NCBI RefSeq assembly: GCF_004784465.1
Contig: NZ_SRRU01000009.1
Span: forward strand, 310,001 to 374,000
Reading direction: 5' to 3'
DNA: 64,000 bases
Origin: Streptomyces griseoluteus
GTDB taxonomy: Bacteria; Actinomycetota; Actinomycetes; Streptomycetales; Streptomycetaceae
The notes below the pieces were generated by a model. It saw only the letters and a program-made list of their open reading frames with translations, did not search any database and was not told the origin of the DNA. This document shows positions 42,215 to 50,608 of this stretch, one piece after another. The translations under genes and the position numbers were made by a program. How positions within the stretch are numbered: position 1 is the first letter of the stretch; each line of letters starts with the position of its first letter.

Positions 42215-43712
42215 CTACACCGCCAGGGTGCTGCGTCGAGCCCGGGTCAGCGCGACGTAGAGCGCGCGATGTGCCTCGTCGGATGAGTCGAGGCCCTTGC
42301 GGAGCGCAGCCGCGTCGGACTGCTCCAGCCGCACTCCGACTCTGTCCCATTCCCTGCCCTTCGCCTGGTGACAGGTCATGCCGAGAACCAGTTGCTCTTG
42401 TTCCACGTTCAAGCGCGTGCGCAAGTGGCCGAGAGCCGTGCGGGGCGTCCGCGCGTGTCCCCCCCGACGGTTCGACGCGCGTTTTGGCGAGCACGGTACG
42501 CACCAAGGAGGTCCAGATCGCGGTGATGTCGTCCTGGCCTGCCAGACGTTGCAGTGCACTCTGCAGGTGGGGGCGGAGCTCCTCGAACGTGTCGGTCTCC
42601 TTGATGCCCAGGGTGGTCCATGCCTCCGGGAGAAACAGGGTTGGCAGGCCGAGGGCCTTCTGGGTGAGTTCGTTCAGAAGTGCGGTGCACAAGGCCTTCT
42701 GGAGTGGCCCCATAGGCGCCTTCCACCGGGCGGCCAGGGGAAGCACTTGCGGGTCGCAGTCCCACAGCGACTGCCACCTGCGTGCGAGCACGACATCGAC
42801 CTCACTCGCCGTTCCCTCCGGGAGGGTCGTGCTCTCCCGGCGGCGTAGTCCCTGCGCCAGTGACGTCTGGGTCGCGCTGTCGCGCCATCTGAACGTGGTC
42901 CGGAGCTCGCCGCGTTCGAACTTCAGCTGCCTAAGGAGCTGGCGCACGCTCTCCGGACGGGCGCCGCGAAAGGCGTAGAGAGCCTGCCACGGGTCTCCCA
43001 CCAAGGTGACGGCCAGTCCCGCGTCAACGGCGACACGGATGATCTCCACATCAAGATCATTCGCGTCGTAGACCTCATCGACGAGCAGGGACCTGATCGC
43101 TGTGGCGAAATAGGCCGTCACACGCGTGCGAACCTCCTCGCTGCCCAAGGCGTCGCGCAGGACTTCACGAACGTTGTCGTGAGTGCACCACCCGTCGTCG
43201 ATCGCGGAGGAGAAGTCCACCGGCCTAATGTGGTACTTCGGCTCATTCTCCTCTGGATAGGCGGTGGCGACTTGGGTGCCCACGAGGCGGAGGGCGGGTC
43301 TCACTTTGGTGCGAGTGGTAGGCAGATGGGGCGGCCATGCGTCCAACACTTCCAGTTCCTCATGGCCGCCCGGCCACCGGAGGACCTGGGTCCGCAGAAG
43401 GTGGGTGAGCAGGTCGTTCAGGACCGAGTCGAGCGTGACGATGCGATGGGGCCATGCCAGCGCCGACGGACCCCACTGCTGAGACACCCGGCTGCGTAGC
43501 TCCTCGGTGGCCGAACGGGTGAAGCTGACCGCCACGACTGCCCGGTGATCAGCCGCGCGCGCGAAGCGGTGCAGACCGAAGCGCTGGTGCGCGACGGTCG
43601 TCTTGCCTGAGCCCGGGAACGCCTCCACGTAGAGGAGGCGGCGAGGGCTCGCGGCGACGAGGAGTTGCTCTATCGTGAGGGCGGGGGCGCCGGGGGGCCG
43701 GCGGTTATTCAT
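42215..43712 (-). pseudogene. UvrD-like helicase of a Gabija-type pair, frameshifted in a 7-G run
   Basis: ATG 43712 overlaps the nuclease stop by 8 bp. The frame runs MNNRRPPGAPALTIEQLL..., with Walker A AFPGSGKTTVAHQRF, motif Ia VAVSFTRSATEEL, motif II SLLVDEVYDAND, motif III LVGDPWQALYAFRGA and motif IV TTFRWRDSA. At 42461-42467 a run of seven G (minus strand) shifts the frame. Six G would join it to the downstream frame that holds motif V (CHQAKGREWDRVGV) and motif VI (RALYVALTRARRST). The repaired protein would be about 498 aa, the size of GajB. As sequenced, motifs V and VI are lost and a long nonsense tail follows. Phase variation, real inactivation or a sequencing error are all possible. 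Confidence 0.8.
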
Positions 43713-45933
43713 CGGCGCCCCCCGTTCGAGGTGCGGACGTAGGCCAGGCCCCTCTGGGGGAAGGGCGCCGGAGTAGCAGTTCCTCCCACGGCGGTGCGTC
43801 AGGTTCCGGCGTGTCTGGGAACGGTTCGTACCCGGCTGCTTCGGCCCAGTCGCTGTCCTCTTCCCTCTCCTTCTCCTCGAACCCCTGCCAGTGGAAGTCC
43901 TCGATTTTCCCAGCGTCCTGGTCGTCCCTGTCCCGTTCCTCCTTGACCACCGCCAGCCAGTCGGGTTCGTCGAGGGGCGCAAGAGGGTCGTTCTCCGACC
44001 CAGAGGCGTCGCCTTCTCCAGTGGGGTCGGGTGCGTAGAGGAACTCGAACAGCTGCCGCATGTGCTCCGGCACGGTCGCAAGGGCCGGCGCCTCCACGAG
44101 GTCCCATATCTCGGAGTCCACCTCGTTGGCCTTCGCGAGGAGACCGGCAAAGGCCAGCGCGAAGTCGCCCTTTTTGCTGGAACCGGATCCCGCTGGGACG
44201 GCGGGCTGGTCGCCCTTGGCCTTCTTTGCGCTGCGGAACAACTCATGCACGGACTGGGCCGTCACCTCCGGCACCTCCAGGTTGACCTCCTTCAAAGCGG
44301 CCGCGATCAAGTGCTCGTTGCCTTCAGTGATGGACGGTTCCAGAGTCGGGTGGCTGACGAAGGCGTCGACGACCGATGGGTCGTGCTCGGAGAGCCATTT
44401 CGGCTTCCTGGGCTCTGCGCTGTCGAAGGGAAGATCGCTGTCGACGAGGACCGCCAGTTTGTTGCATAGCTCACTGCCCCGGGTCGCCAGCAGACGCACC
44501 GGCCACTGCCCGACCTTCCAGCCCATGGGCACGATGCTGAGAGCGTCGATAAAGGAGTGCTTGCGCGCGTCCGCGCTGGCCCACACCTTGCCGAACTCCC
44601 GCAAGATGGCCGCGTCGGTGACGCCCTCGACCAACACCAGGCGCTCGGCGAAGAGCGCGGCGGACCGGCTTGCGTCCAGGTGGAGCTGTGTCTTCCGCAG
44701 AGTGACAGCGCGGTGCTTGTCCGGTACAACCTTGGCGAGAGCGCGGCAAACCCTTCCCTGTGCCGTCCGGCGCACGACGACGAGCTCCTCGGGGGCGCAG
44801 GCCGTGATGACATCGGATGCGTGGCTGGAGAGGACGACCTGCAGCTCGGGCCGCTCCTTGACGGTCCTGCGCAGGTAGCGGACGAGAGCGTGCTGCAACT
44901 GCGGATGGAGGTGGGCCTCGGGTTCCTCAATGACGACCGTCGCGTGGAATGGCTTCGTACCGAAAAAGGAGTCCTCCTCCGCATCGGCGTCGGCCTGCGC
45001 CTGTTCTAGGTTCAGGGCCGCCTGCCGGATTTGTTCCTCTTCTGTGAGAGGCGGCTGATTGGGGGAGTCCGGAGGAGGCCCGGCCTCGCTCTGGGGAGTC
45101 TTGGCGGAGTCTGGTATCGCCGCCAGGGTCACGGCGATGTGCAGCAGGTTGACGTATCCCAGCCCGGAGACTTCGAGGGGCCGGGCGAACCTGCGTCCCT
45201 CCATGACGGCGAGCATGACCTCCAGAACGCGGGCCAGGTAGCTGTCGTCGATGACCTGGCCACGTATGTACGGCCACTGCTGGCTCACCCCGGCCGACAA
45301 GTCCTTGAGGTATCCGCCGATCCTCTTCTCGACGGCGTCGATGATGCTCTCTTTGGCCAGCTCCTCAAGCAGTTGGGAGGCCCGTGCCCGGAGCCCCACG
45401 AGATTCCGGGTGCCGTTCAGGCGTTGTTGTTCGGCTCGGAGCAGTTCCACCAAGATCCGCGCCTCGCGGCGCGCCAGTTCGTCTAGCGGGTGGCGCCAGG
45501 CCGGTAGGTAGATCAGCTTGTACGGGTCCAGGTCCAGCAATCTGCCGTGTGCGCCATCAACCTTCGCGACGACCCCGCCGAGCCGGCGACTCAGCGTGAC
45601 ACCCCAGCTCTGGGCTAAGCGGCTCAGTGGCAGGTGGTCGACCTCGTGAAGCCTGCGTCCGAGAGGCCCTTCCTCTTCAAGGCTGTTACCGAGAAGGTAG
45701 GCGACGCTGATGGTGCGCGTGGCCCTCTCCGACGCGAGCGTGGCGGAACCGAACCTTGGCAGGACCGGGAAGCGGCTGGCGGCATGTGCCAGATAGAGCG
45801 CGTCTGTGAGGGTCGTCTTCCCCACGCCGTTGGCTCCGATCAGCACGCTGAAGCGGCCGGGGAGGTCGCAGACCATCGCGTCCTCCGCGCTCGCCCGGAA
45901 TCCGCTCACCGCGATGTGACTCAGGTGCATCAT
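43705..45933 (-). CDS. OLD-family ATPase/TOPRIM nuclease (Gabija GajA-like)
   Basis: About 742 aa from ATG 45933 (GGGGGG upstream). The N-terminal ABC-type ATPase has Walker A LIGANGVGKTTL; the Walker B/D-loop region is VVIEEPEAHLHPQLQ and the switch is VVLSSHAS. The TOPRIM domain follows: LVLVEGVTDAAILREF with the conserved Glu, and LAVLVDSDLPFD with the Asp-x-Asp. This is the OLD nuclease architecture; with the adjacent UvrD helicase it matches Gabija, in which GajA cuts DNA and GajB joins the complex. The protein is longer than the ~580-aa reference GajA, owing to an inserted region and a very acidic, Trp-rich C-terminal tail (DWLAVVKEERDRDDQDAGK..., EEKEREEDSDWAEAAG). Confidence 0.85.
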   Translation of the reverse strand: MMHLSHIAVSGFRASAEDAMVCDLPGRFSVLIGANGVGKTTLTDALYLAHAASRFPVLPRFGSATLASERATRTISVAYLLGNSLEEEGPLGRRLHEVDHLPLSRLAQSWGVTLSRRLGGVVAKVDGAHGRLLDLDPYKLIYLPAWRHPLDELARREARILVELLRAEQQRLNGTRNLVGLRARASQLLEELAKESIIDAVEKRIGGYLKDLSAGVSQQWPYIRGQVIDDSYLARVLEVMLAVMEGRRFARPLEVSGLGYVNLLHIAVTLAAIPDSAKTPQSEAGPPPDSPNQPPLTEEEQIRQAALNLEQAQADADAEEDSFFGTKPFHATVVIEEPEAHLHPQLQHALVRYLRRTVKERPELQVVLSSHASDVITACAPEELVVVRRTAQGRVCRALAKVVPDKHRAVTLRKTQLHLDASRSAALFAERLVLVEGVTDAAILREFGKVWASADARKHSFIDALSIVPMGWKVGQWPVRLLATRGSELCNKLAVLVDSDLPFDSAEPRKPKWLSEHDPSVVDAFVSHPTLEPSITEGNEHLIAAALKEVNLEVPEVTAQSVHELFRSAKKAKGDQPAVPAGSGSSKKGDFALAFAGLLAKANEVDSEIWDLVEAPALATVPEHMRQLFEFLYAPDPTGEGDASGSENDPLAPLDEPDWLAVVKEERDRDDQDAGKIEDFHWQGFEEKEREEDSDWAEAAGYEPFPDTPEPDAPPWEELLLRRPSPRGAWPTSAPRTGGADE

Positions 45934-46091
45934 GTCCCCCCACAGGCCAAACAGCACAATGAAGGTCATCATCCTCCACGCCACTGACATTCGACCGAAA
46001 AAATGGTCAGTTGGGGGTTCGTGCTGTAGTTGAAGGCACCCCCTGCCCGGGGCGGTACCCCTCGTACCTGGCAGAGGAGGGCTACGGTAGG

Positions 46092-46115
46092 GGTCGCCTT
46101 AACGGAGGTTGGCGG
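46092..46115 (+). repeat. Dispersed 24-bp repeat, copy 2
   Basis: Second copy, GGTCGCCTTAACGGAGGTTG followed by GCGG, in the same direction as copy 1. It lies just right of the Gabija-type pair and left of the unknown operon. Confidence 0.65.
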
Positions 46116-46237
46116 AGTCGAGGGCTAGTAACATAGACAACTGCGGAGCGTGCCTATAGCCGGAAAGCGGGTCCTCCTCACAGTCCGACCTCGGCCCATG
46201 AGGGGGCCGAAATACCTCTGTGCTGTCCTGTCGTTGG

Positions 46238-46546
46238 TCAGGGGCAGCCGAGGAATCGGGGTACAGGCAGCGGGTTCGGGAGCGGGTGGCGCGTCCAGCC
46301 GGTGTCGTAGTCCCAGTGCAGGACCTCGGTCTGGTCCAGCAGGCAGCCGACCCAGAGGCCGGTGATGCCGACCGGTACGTTCGGAGACCGCGGGGGCAGC
46401 AGGCCTGGAGCGGCGAGGCGGTGCCATGCCGAGGAACGCATCCAGGTGAGCCACAAGAACACCTCGCGGCGCGGTCGGACGGAAGCCGCGTTGAGCTTCA
46501 GGGCCAGGTCCTCGTGCAGCCCGAACTCGACTTCCAGCAAGTCCAC
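46238..46546 (-). CDS. Hypothetical protein, last gene of unknown operon
   Basis: 102 aa from a GTG start (VDLLEVEFGLHEDLALKLNAA). It has Trp-rich, beta-strand-like segments (EVFLWLTWMRSS, LHWDYDTGWTRHPLP). The frame stays open upstream and overlaps the previous gene's stop, so the real start may be earlier. No family recognised. Confidence 0.55.
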   Translation of the reverse strand: MDLLEVEFGLHEDLALKLNAASVRPRREVFLWLTWMRSSAWHRLAAPGLLPPRSPNVPVGITGLWVGCLLDQTEVLHWDYDTGWTRHPLPNPLPVPRFLGCP

Positions 46547-46611
46547 CAGTTCCGTTCCGCCGTCGGCGTCAGCGATGGGCGGCGGGTTCGCCGGGAGCGC
46601 GGTCCGCCAGG

Positions 46612-47448
46612 TCAGGATCGTGCGAGGCTGATCCGTTCGCTCACGTCCCGGCGGGCCAGTTCTGCGAGTTCAGCATCGGTGTGGCGACCGGGGAAAAGGG
46701 CTCGCGTCGTCTCGGCCGATTTCTGTTCGTCCTCGGCCCGGCGCTTCTCCAGTGAAGCGAGGAAGTCCGGATCCAACGACCACAGCACCGGGCCCATCCG
46801 GAGTGGTTCCGGGAGGGGAGAGGGCGGTGGGGGCTTTCCCTGGCGGCGGTTCTTCTCGGCCTTCCCGGCCCAGTGGTCTGGGTTGAAAGCCGGCATCTGG
46901 TCGGACCCCGTCAGCAGGCCGGCGCTGATGTAGCCGGTAGTCGTGTCGCTGGGCGTGGAACAGCCGGAGATCACCCCGGCACTGCCCAGGACGCTGTATG
47001 GGCACGCCTCCTCGTGGAACTGATGCTCGATACAGGCCGTGCCAGGGGTGAAGCGGTGCACACCACGCCGTTCCAGCTCGGCCAGGGCCGGGCTGATGAC
47101 GGTCAGGGCATCCCTGAAGCGAGGGTTCCCCTTGCGGCCCCCGTAGGTTGCCTTCGCCGTACTCTCGAACACCACGTGCCAGCCCAGATTCAACTCGGGT
47201 ACCGCACGCTTCTTGAGGTACGGCTCCCAGGAGCGCCGGTTCCGCTCAGCCACACTGCTGGTCACCTTTGTGACCTCAACTGCCCGATCACCGCCGCACA
47301 TAAAGTCGAAGCGCCCGTCGGGGGCAGCGCGTACCTCGTGGAAATCACCGCACCGAGGGCAGCGGTCATACGGTTCGACGGTCTCACCCGTGCAGTACCG
47401 CAGGACGCCTGCCGCCCTCAGCTCCACCGGATCACTTGCTCGGAACAT
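46612..47448 (-). CDS. Hypothetical protein with a Cys-rich N-terminal motif
   Basis: 278 aa from MFRASDPVELRAAG. Residues ~30-55 contain CPRCGDFHEVRA and FDFMCGG, a possible zinc site. An RRSWEPYLKKRAV...LNLGWHVVFES segment and a charged helical C-terminus follow. The start lies inside the 3' end of the preceding gene (overlap 17 bp), so the genes are coupled. I recognise no family. The GGDRAVEVTKV stretch is faintly nuclease-like, which is not enough to call. Confidence 0.7.
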   Translation of the reverse strand: MFRASDPVELRAAGVLRYCTGETVEPYDRCPRCGDFHEVRAAPDGRFDFMCGGDRAVEVTKVTSSVAERNRRSWEPYLKKRAVPELNLGWHVVFESTAKATYGGRKGNPRFRDALTVISPALAELERRGVHRFTPGTACIEHQFHEEACPYSVLGSAGVISGCSTPSDTTTGYISAGLLTGSDQMPAFNPDHWAGKAEKNRRQGKPPPPSPLPEPLRMGPVLWSLDPDFLASLEKRRAEDEQKSAETTRALFPGRHTDAELAELARRDVSERISLARS

Positions 47449-47833
47449 GAGCCTTGTCCGTCCCGGCAGGCGCGTCCCAAGGGAGTACCAGCTGTTCCAG
47501 CGGCAGACGGGACAAGGTCTTGAACAAGTCGTCCCGGCGGTACCCGAGCCCCGCGGCAAGCAGAATTCGCACGTGCTGATCCAGTGCCTCGATCATGGTC
47601 GAGGGCAGGCCGACGGCCTCCGGGATGACCCACGCATCCCGCAGGAGCAGCGCCAGATCGGTATCGCCAACCGGCAGATGGACATGCAGCTCCCACGGAG
47701 GGACGGTCCGCAGAGGGCCCCGTACCGCCCGGCTCCGCCGCGCGAGCAAGCGCCGACCGGCCACTTGGAGAGCACGCAGCACCGCCATTTCGGCCATGGC
47801 CGCCGCCACGGTCTCACGAGGGCTCTGGATCAT
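47432..47833 (-). CDS. Hypothetical protein in unknown operon
   Basis: 133 aa, beginning MIQSPRETVAAAMAEMAVLRALQVAGRRL, with alternating helical and strand-like segments (WELHVHLPVGDTDLALLLRD). It starts 7 bp after the stop of the MerR-like gene and overlaps the next gene. No family recognised. Confidence 0.65.
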   Translation of the reverse strand: MIQSPRETVAAAMAEMAVLRALQVAGRRLLARRSRAVRGPLRTVPPWELHVHLPVGDTDLALLLRDAWVIPEAVGLPSTMIEALDQHVRILLAAGLGYRRDDLFKTLSRLPLEQLVLPWDAPAGTDKAHVPSK

Positions 47834-47840
47834 GATTCTC

Positions 47841-49004
47841 CTACTGGATCTCGGAGGCGTGCCGCGGCTGGAGGAACGGGACCAGCGGGGCTGGCAGCAC
47901 GGCGGGGGATCCGAGCAGCTCCCATTGGCAGTCCGGCACTTTGCCGTCGAGGTCGCGTAACGACCGCCGCATCATCAACAGGATCAGGGAGTCCGACGCC
48001 CGGTCTGTGGGGGACCAGTGGCGGTCTCCCACCTGGGCCATCAGCACCAGCCCCGACACGAAGGCCCTGCCCATCAGCCAGGCGAGGGCCGCGTCGCCCA
48101 GCTCGCCGGCCTCGAGCTCCGCCTCGACCCGTGCGCACAGGTCCAGCGCCCACTCGCGGGTCGCCCCGCTCACCTCCCAGGCTTCCCGCAGGTCCTCCAG
48201 GGTGGCCGTCTCCGCCAGACTCAGCAGGGCGCCGCGCACGTCACCGTCGGGAACGGTGCTCATCCCGCCGTCCGGAAGGAACACCTCCTGGGCGGCATCA
48301 GGGATGTCATCGACCGTGTACTCGGCCAGTGACGCCCCCGGGTTGCCCCACCCCGTCGGCTGCACGGCCCGCAGCACGTCACCGATCCCCTGCGGCGTCA
48401 CGGCGGCACCTCCACGTAGCACCGTGGTCACCGCGGCAACCGTGACCTCCCCGCCGGACAGGCTCGGAGGTTCCGGGTTCGCGTCCAGGTCGGCCAGCTC
48501 GGGAGGGGGCCACACCACCCCCCGGTCACGCATGTACCGGGCGATGCCCTCATCGATCCGACGCACCCGCGCGGGAACGAGCCGCACCCGCTGCCCCGAG
48601 GCGACCACCTCGTCGGCGACGCGCTCCGCCCACTCCTCCTCGTTCTCCCCCTCTTCCGGACCTTCCTCGCCGAGCCCGGCGCCCAGGCCCCGGACCGCCT
48701 TGCCGAAGGCGTCCCGCACGGTCTCCTCCGGCACCGGGTGCCCTTCGCCGAACAGTGCCAGCGCCACATGAGAGGGCCGAGCGCCCCTCCGCGCCAGCCG
48801 GGCGAGCGCCACGACCAGACCGAATGCCTCGTCGTCCGGAACCGACGTGCTCCCGCGCCCGCGGCCCAGCGCCCGCTTCGTGTGTTCCGGCAACAGCCCC
48901 GCCCGCCGCCACGACGCAAGCTGCTTCGCTGACACCACGAAACCGTGCTGACGCGCGTGCTCGACGAGCTGCTGATCAGCGGAGATCGGATCAGGAGAAG
49001 ACAT
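47841..49004 (-). CDS. Large protein with MerR-like N-terminal helix-turn-helix
   Basis: This 387-aa protein has an N-terminal segment (HGFVVSAKQLASWRRAGLLPEHTKRALGRGRGSTSVPDDEAFGLVVALARLARRG) with the winged-helix pattern of MerR-type DNA binders. The rest, acidic and helical (EEGPEEGENEEEWAERVADEVV), has no recognised domain and no metal-site cysteines. It heads an operon of four tightly packed or overlapping genes down to 46238. It may be the regulator or a DNA-binding subunit of an uncharacterised system. Confidence 0.7.
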   Translation of the reverse strand: MSSPDPISADQQLVEHARQHGFVVSAKQLASWRRAGLLPEHTKRALGRGRGSTSVPDDEAFGLVVALARLARRGARPSHVALALFGEGHPVPEETVRDAFGKAVRGLGAGLGEEGPEEGENEEEWAERVADEVVASGQRVRLVPARVRRIDEGIARYMRDRGVVWPPPELADLDANPEPPSLSGGEVTVAAVTTVLRGGAAVTPQGIGDVLRAVQPTGWGNPGASLAEYTVDDIPDAAQEVFLPDGGMSTVPDGDVRGALLSLAETATLEDLREAWEVSGATREWALDLCARVEAELEAGELGDAALAWLMGRAFVSGLVLMAQVGDRHWSPTDRASDSLILLMMRRSLRDLDGKVPDCQWELLGSPAVLPAPLVPFLQPRHASEIQ

Positions 49005-49149
49005 GCCGCGAACCTACCTACTTCCGTCGGAAGAGGCCGCGCCTTCGGGAATTAGAAACCCCCCACCTTTACCCGGGCCGGGCGCACCGGGCCTGGTGAC
49101 CTGGGCGAACCGCCGCAGCGCACGGCCCGGCGGCACATTAGGAGGAACC

Positions 49150-49341
49150 ATGCTCACTGCACTGACCGCCCTGCTCCCGACCACCGGGCCCTTGCTCTGG
49201 GTCCTGATCGCCGTCCTGCACATCTGGATCACCGTGTACATCGTCATCGTCGGAGTCGCCCTGCTGCACCCCCGCCGCTCCCGCCGGAGGGAAGCCCGCC
49301 AGATCCTCGACTGCCACCTCCTCGTCCTCAGGCCCCTGTGA
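49150..49341 (+). CDS. Small membrane protein
   Basis: 63 aa, preceded by a textbook AGGAGGA ribosome binding site 5 nt before ATG 49150. It has one or two hydrophobic helices (PLLWVLIAVLHIWITVYIVIVGVALL) and a basic tail (HPRRSRRREARQIL). It is transcribed divergently from the MerR-like operon. Function is unknown; such proteins are common in actinomycete mobile elements. Confidence 0.7.
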   Translation: MLTALTALLPTTGPLLWVLIAVLHIWITVYIVIVGVALLHPRRSRRREARQILDCHLLVLRPL

Positions 49342-49411
49342 CCCTGCTGGAGAAGTGACCGCGGGGTTGTGGCAAGGGCCGGCCCCGGCCCTTGCCATCC
49401 GGATAGGCTGG

Positions 49412-49421
49412 TGTTGCCTTA
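49412..49421 (+). repeat. Dispersed 24-bp repeat, copy 3, left part (split by IS)
   Basis: First ten bases of copy 3 (TGTTGCCTTA), separated from the remainder at 50278-50291 (ACGGAGTTTGGTGG) by the IS. Rejoined, the copy matches copy 2 in 20 of 24 positions. Confidence 0.6.
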
Positions 49422-50274
49422 GGCGTCATCTCATTTGGGTCGGTAGGCTGTTGGCCGTGGTGGGGATTGTCGAGCGGCTGGTGCCGGACGAGTTGTGGGA
49501 GCTGTTCCAGCGGGTGGTGCCGGAGGCGCCGTCGCGGCCTCAGGGTGGCGGCCGACGTCGCCACGGTGATCGTGAGGTGCTGGCGGCGATCGTGTTCGTG
49601 GCGACGTCCGGCTGCACGTGGCAGCAGCTTCCCGCAGCGTCGTTCGGACCGTCCGGGGCGACGGCTCACCGCAGGTTCACCGAGTGGACGAAGGCCAGGG
49701 TGTGGGCCAAATTGCACCGCCTGGTCCTCGACGAACTCGGCTCCCGCGGCGAGTTGGACTGGTCCTGCTGCGCGATCGACTCGGTGAACATGCGGGCCCT
49801 GAAAAGGGGGACCTGACAGGCCCGAATCCTGTCGACCGGGGCAAGTACGGCTCGAAGATCCACCTGATCACCGAGCGGACCGGTCTGCCCCTGTCCGTCG
49901 GAATCTCGGGCGCCAACGTCCACGACAGCCAGGCCCTGATCCCGCTCGTGAAAGGCATACCGCCGATCCGGTCCCGCCGAGGACCTCGCCGACGCAGGCC
50001 CGCCAAGCTCCACGCAGACAAGGGCTACGACTACCGCCACCTGCGACAATGGCTGTCCCAGCGACGCATTCGGCACCGCATCGCCCGCAAGGGCATCGAG
50101 ACCTCACAGCGACTCGGCCGACATCGCTGGACCATCGAGCGGACCATGTCCTGGCTCGCCGGCTGCCGCCGCCTCCACCGCCGCTACGAACGCAAGGCAG
50201 ACCACTTCCTCGCCTTCACCAGCATCGCCTGCACCCTCATCTGCTATCGCAGACTCACCAAATGAGATGACTTC
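49422..50274 (+). mobile_element. IS5-family (IS427-like) insertion sequence
   Basis: Bounded by a 14-bp perfect inverted repeat (GTCATCTCATTTGG at 49425-49438; CCAAATGAGATGAC at 50258-50271), with a TTA direct repeat outside each end (49419-49421; 50275-50277). It is about 853 bp long and carries one transposase in two frames. It is inserted within copy 3 of the dispersed 24-bp repeat. Confidence 0.85.
49458..50265 (+). CDS. IS5-family transposase read by -1 frameshift
   Basis: The first frame (GTG 49458, VVGIVERLVPDELWELFQRVVPEA...) carries the N-terminal helix-turn-helix region and the first Asp (CCAIDSVNMRALK). At AAAAGG (about 49803) a -1 slip gives ALKKGDLTGPNPVDRGKYGSKIHLI and continues to the second Asp (LHADKGYDY) and the Glu (RWTIERTMSWL), then ends LICYRRLTK. 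The DDE triad is complete once the frames are joined. Programmed -1 slippage here is normal for the group, so the element may be active. Confidence 0.85.
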
Positions 50275-50277
50275 TTA

Positions 50278-50291
50278 ACGGAGTTTGGTGG
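50278..50291 (+). repeat. Dispersed 24-bp repeat, copy 3, right part
   Basis: Right part of the interrupted copy 3 (ACGGAGTTTGGTGG), immediately beyond the IS and its TTA duplication. Confidence 0.6.
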
Positions 50292-50334
50292 ACACCAGGG
50301 GAGACAACCCTGATCGGCTGAACACCGAGGCGTC

Positions 50335-50511
50335 CTAGGCAGCCACCAGTAGAACCCGGTCCTCAAGCGACAGTCCCCAGGGGCGTCCCGGACGTACTCC
50401 ATCGGCGCCCTCGCGTCGCAGCGTCACGAGCAACGTGCGGAATTCCCGCGGAGTTAGCCCCGTGAACGGGAGTATCCACGAGGCTTCCGATGCGGTGATC
50501 ACACGAGGCAT
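50335..50511 (-). pseudogene. N-terminal fragment of a second IS5-type transposase
   Basis: ATG 50511 gives MPRVITASEASWILPFTGLT, then PREFRTLLVTLRREGADGVRPGRPWGLSLEDRVLLVAA and a stop. This is the N-terminal helix-turn-helix region of Tnp4-type IS5 transposases, cut off where YWRTNLTLRQLA-like sequence would normally follow. It is unrelated in frame and type to the intact IS next to it. Confidence 0.7.
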
Positions 50512-50608
50512 CCCGTGATCTTCGCATCGGCCAGCAGAGTCCGGAGGCAGGCAGCGGGGTCCCGGACGCTCCCGCGGGAATGTTCTCGTTCTCTGCCATG
50601 CTTCGCGC

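Noticed and set aside
42057..42460. C-terminal extension of the helicase in the original frame after the G-run
   Set aside because: This frame encodes only low-complexity Arg/Gly/Ala sequence, while helicase motifs V and VI are in the neighbouring frame.
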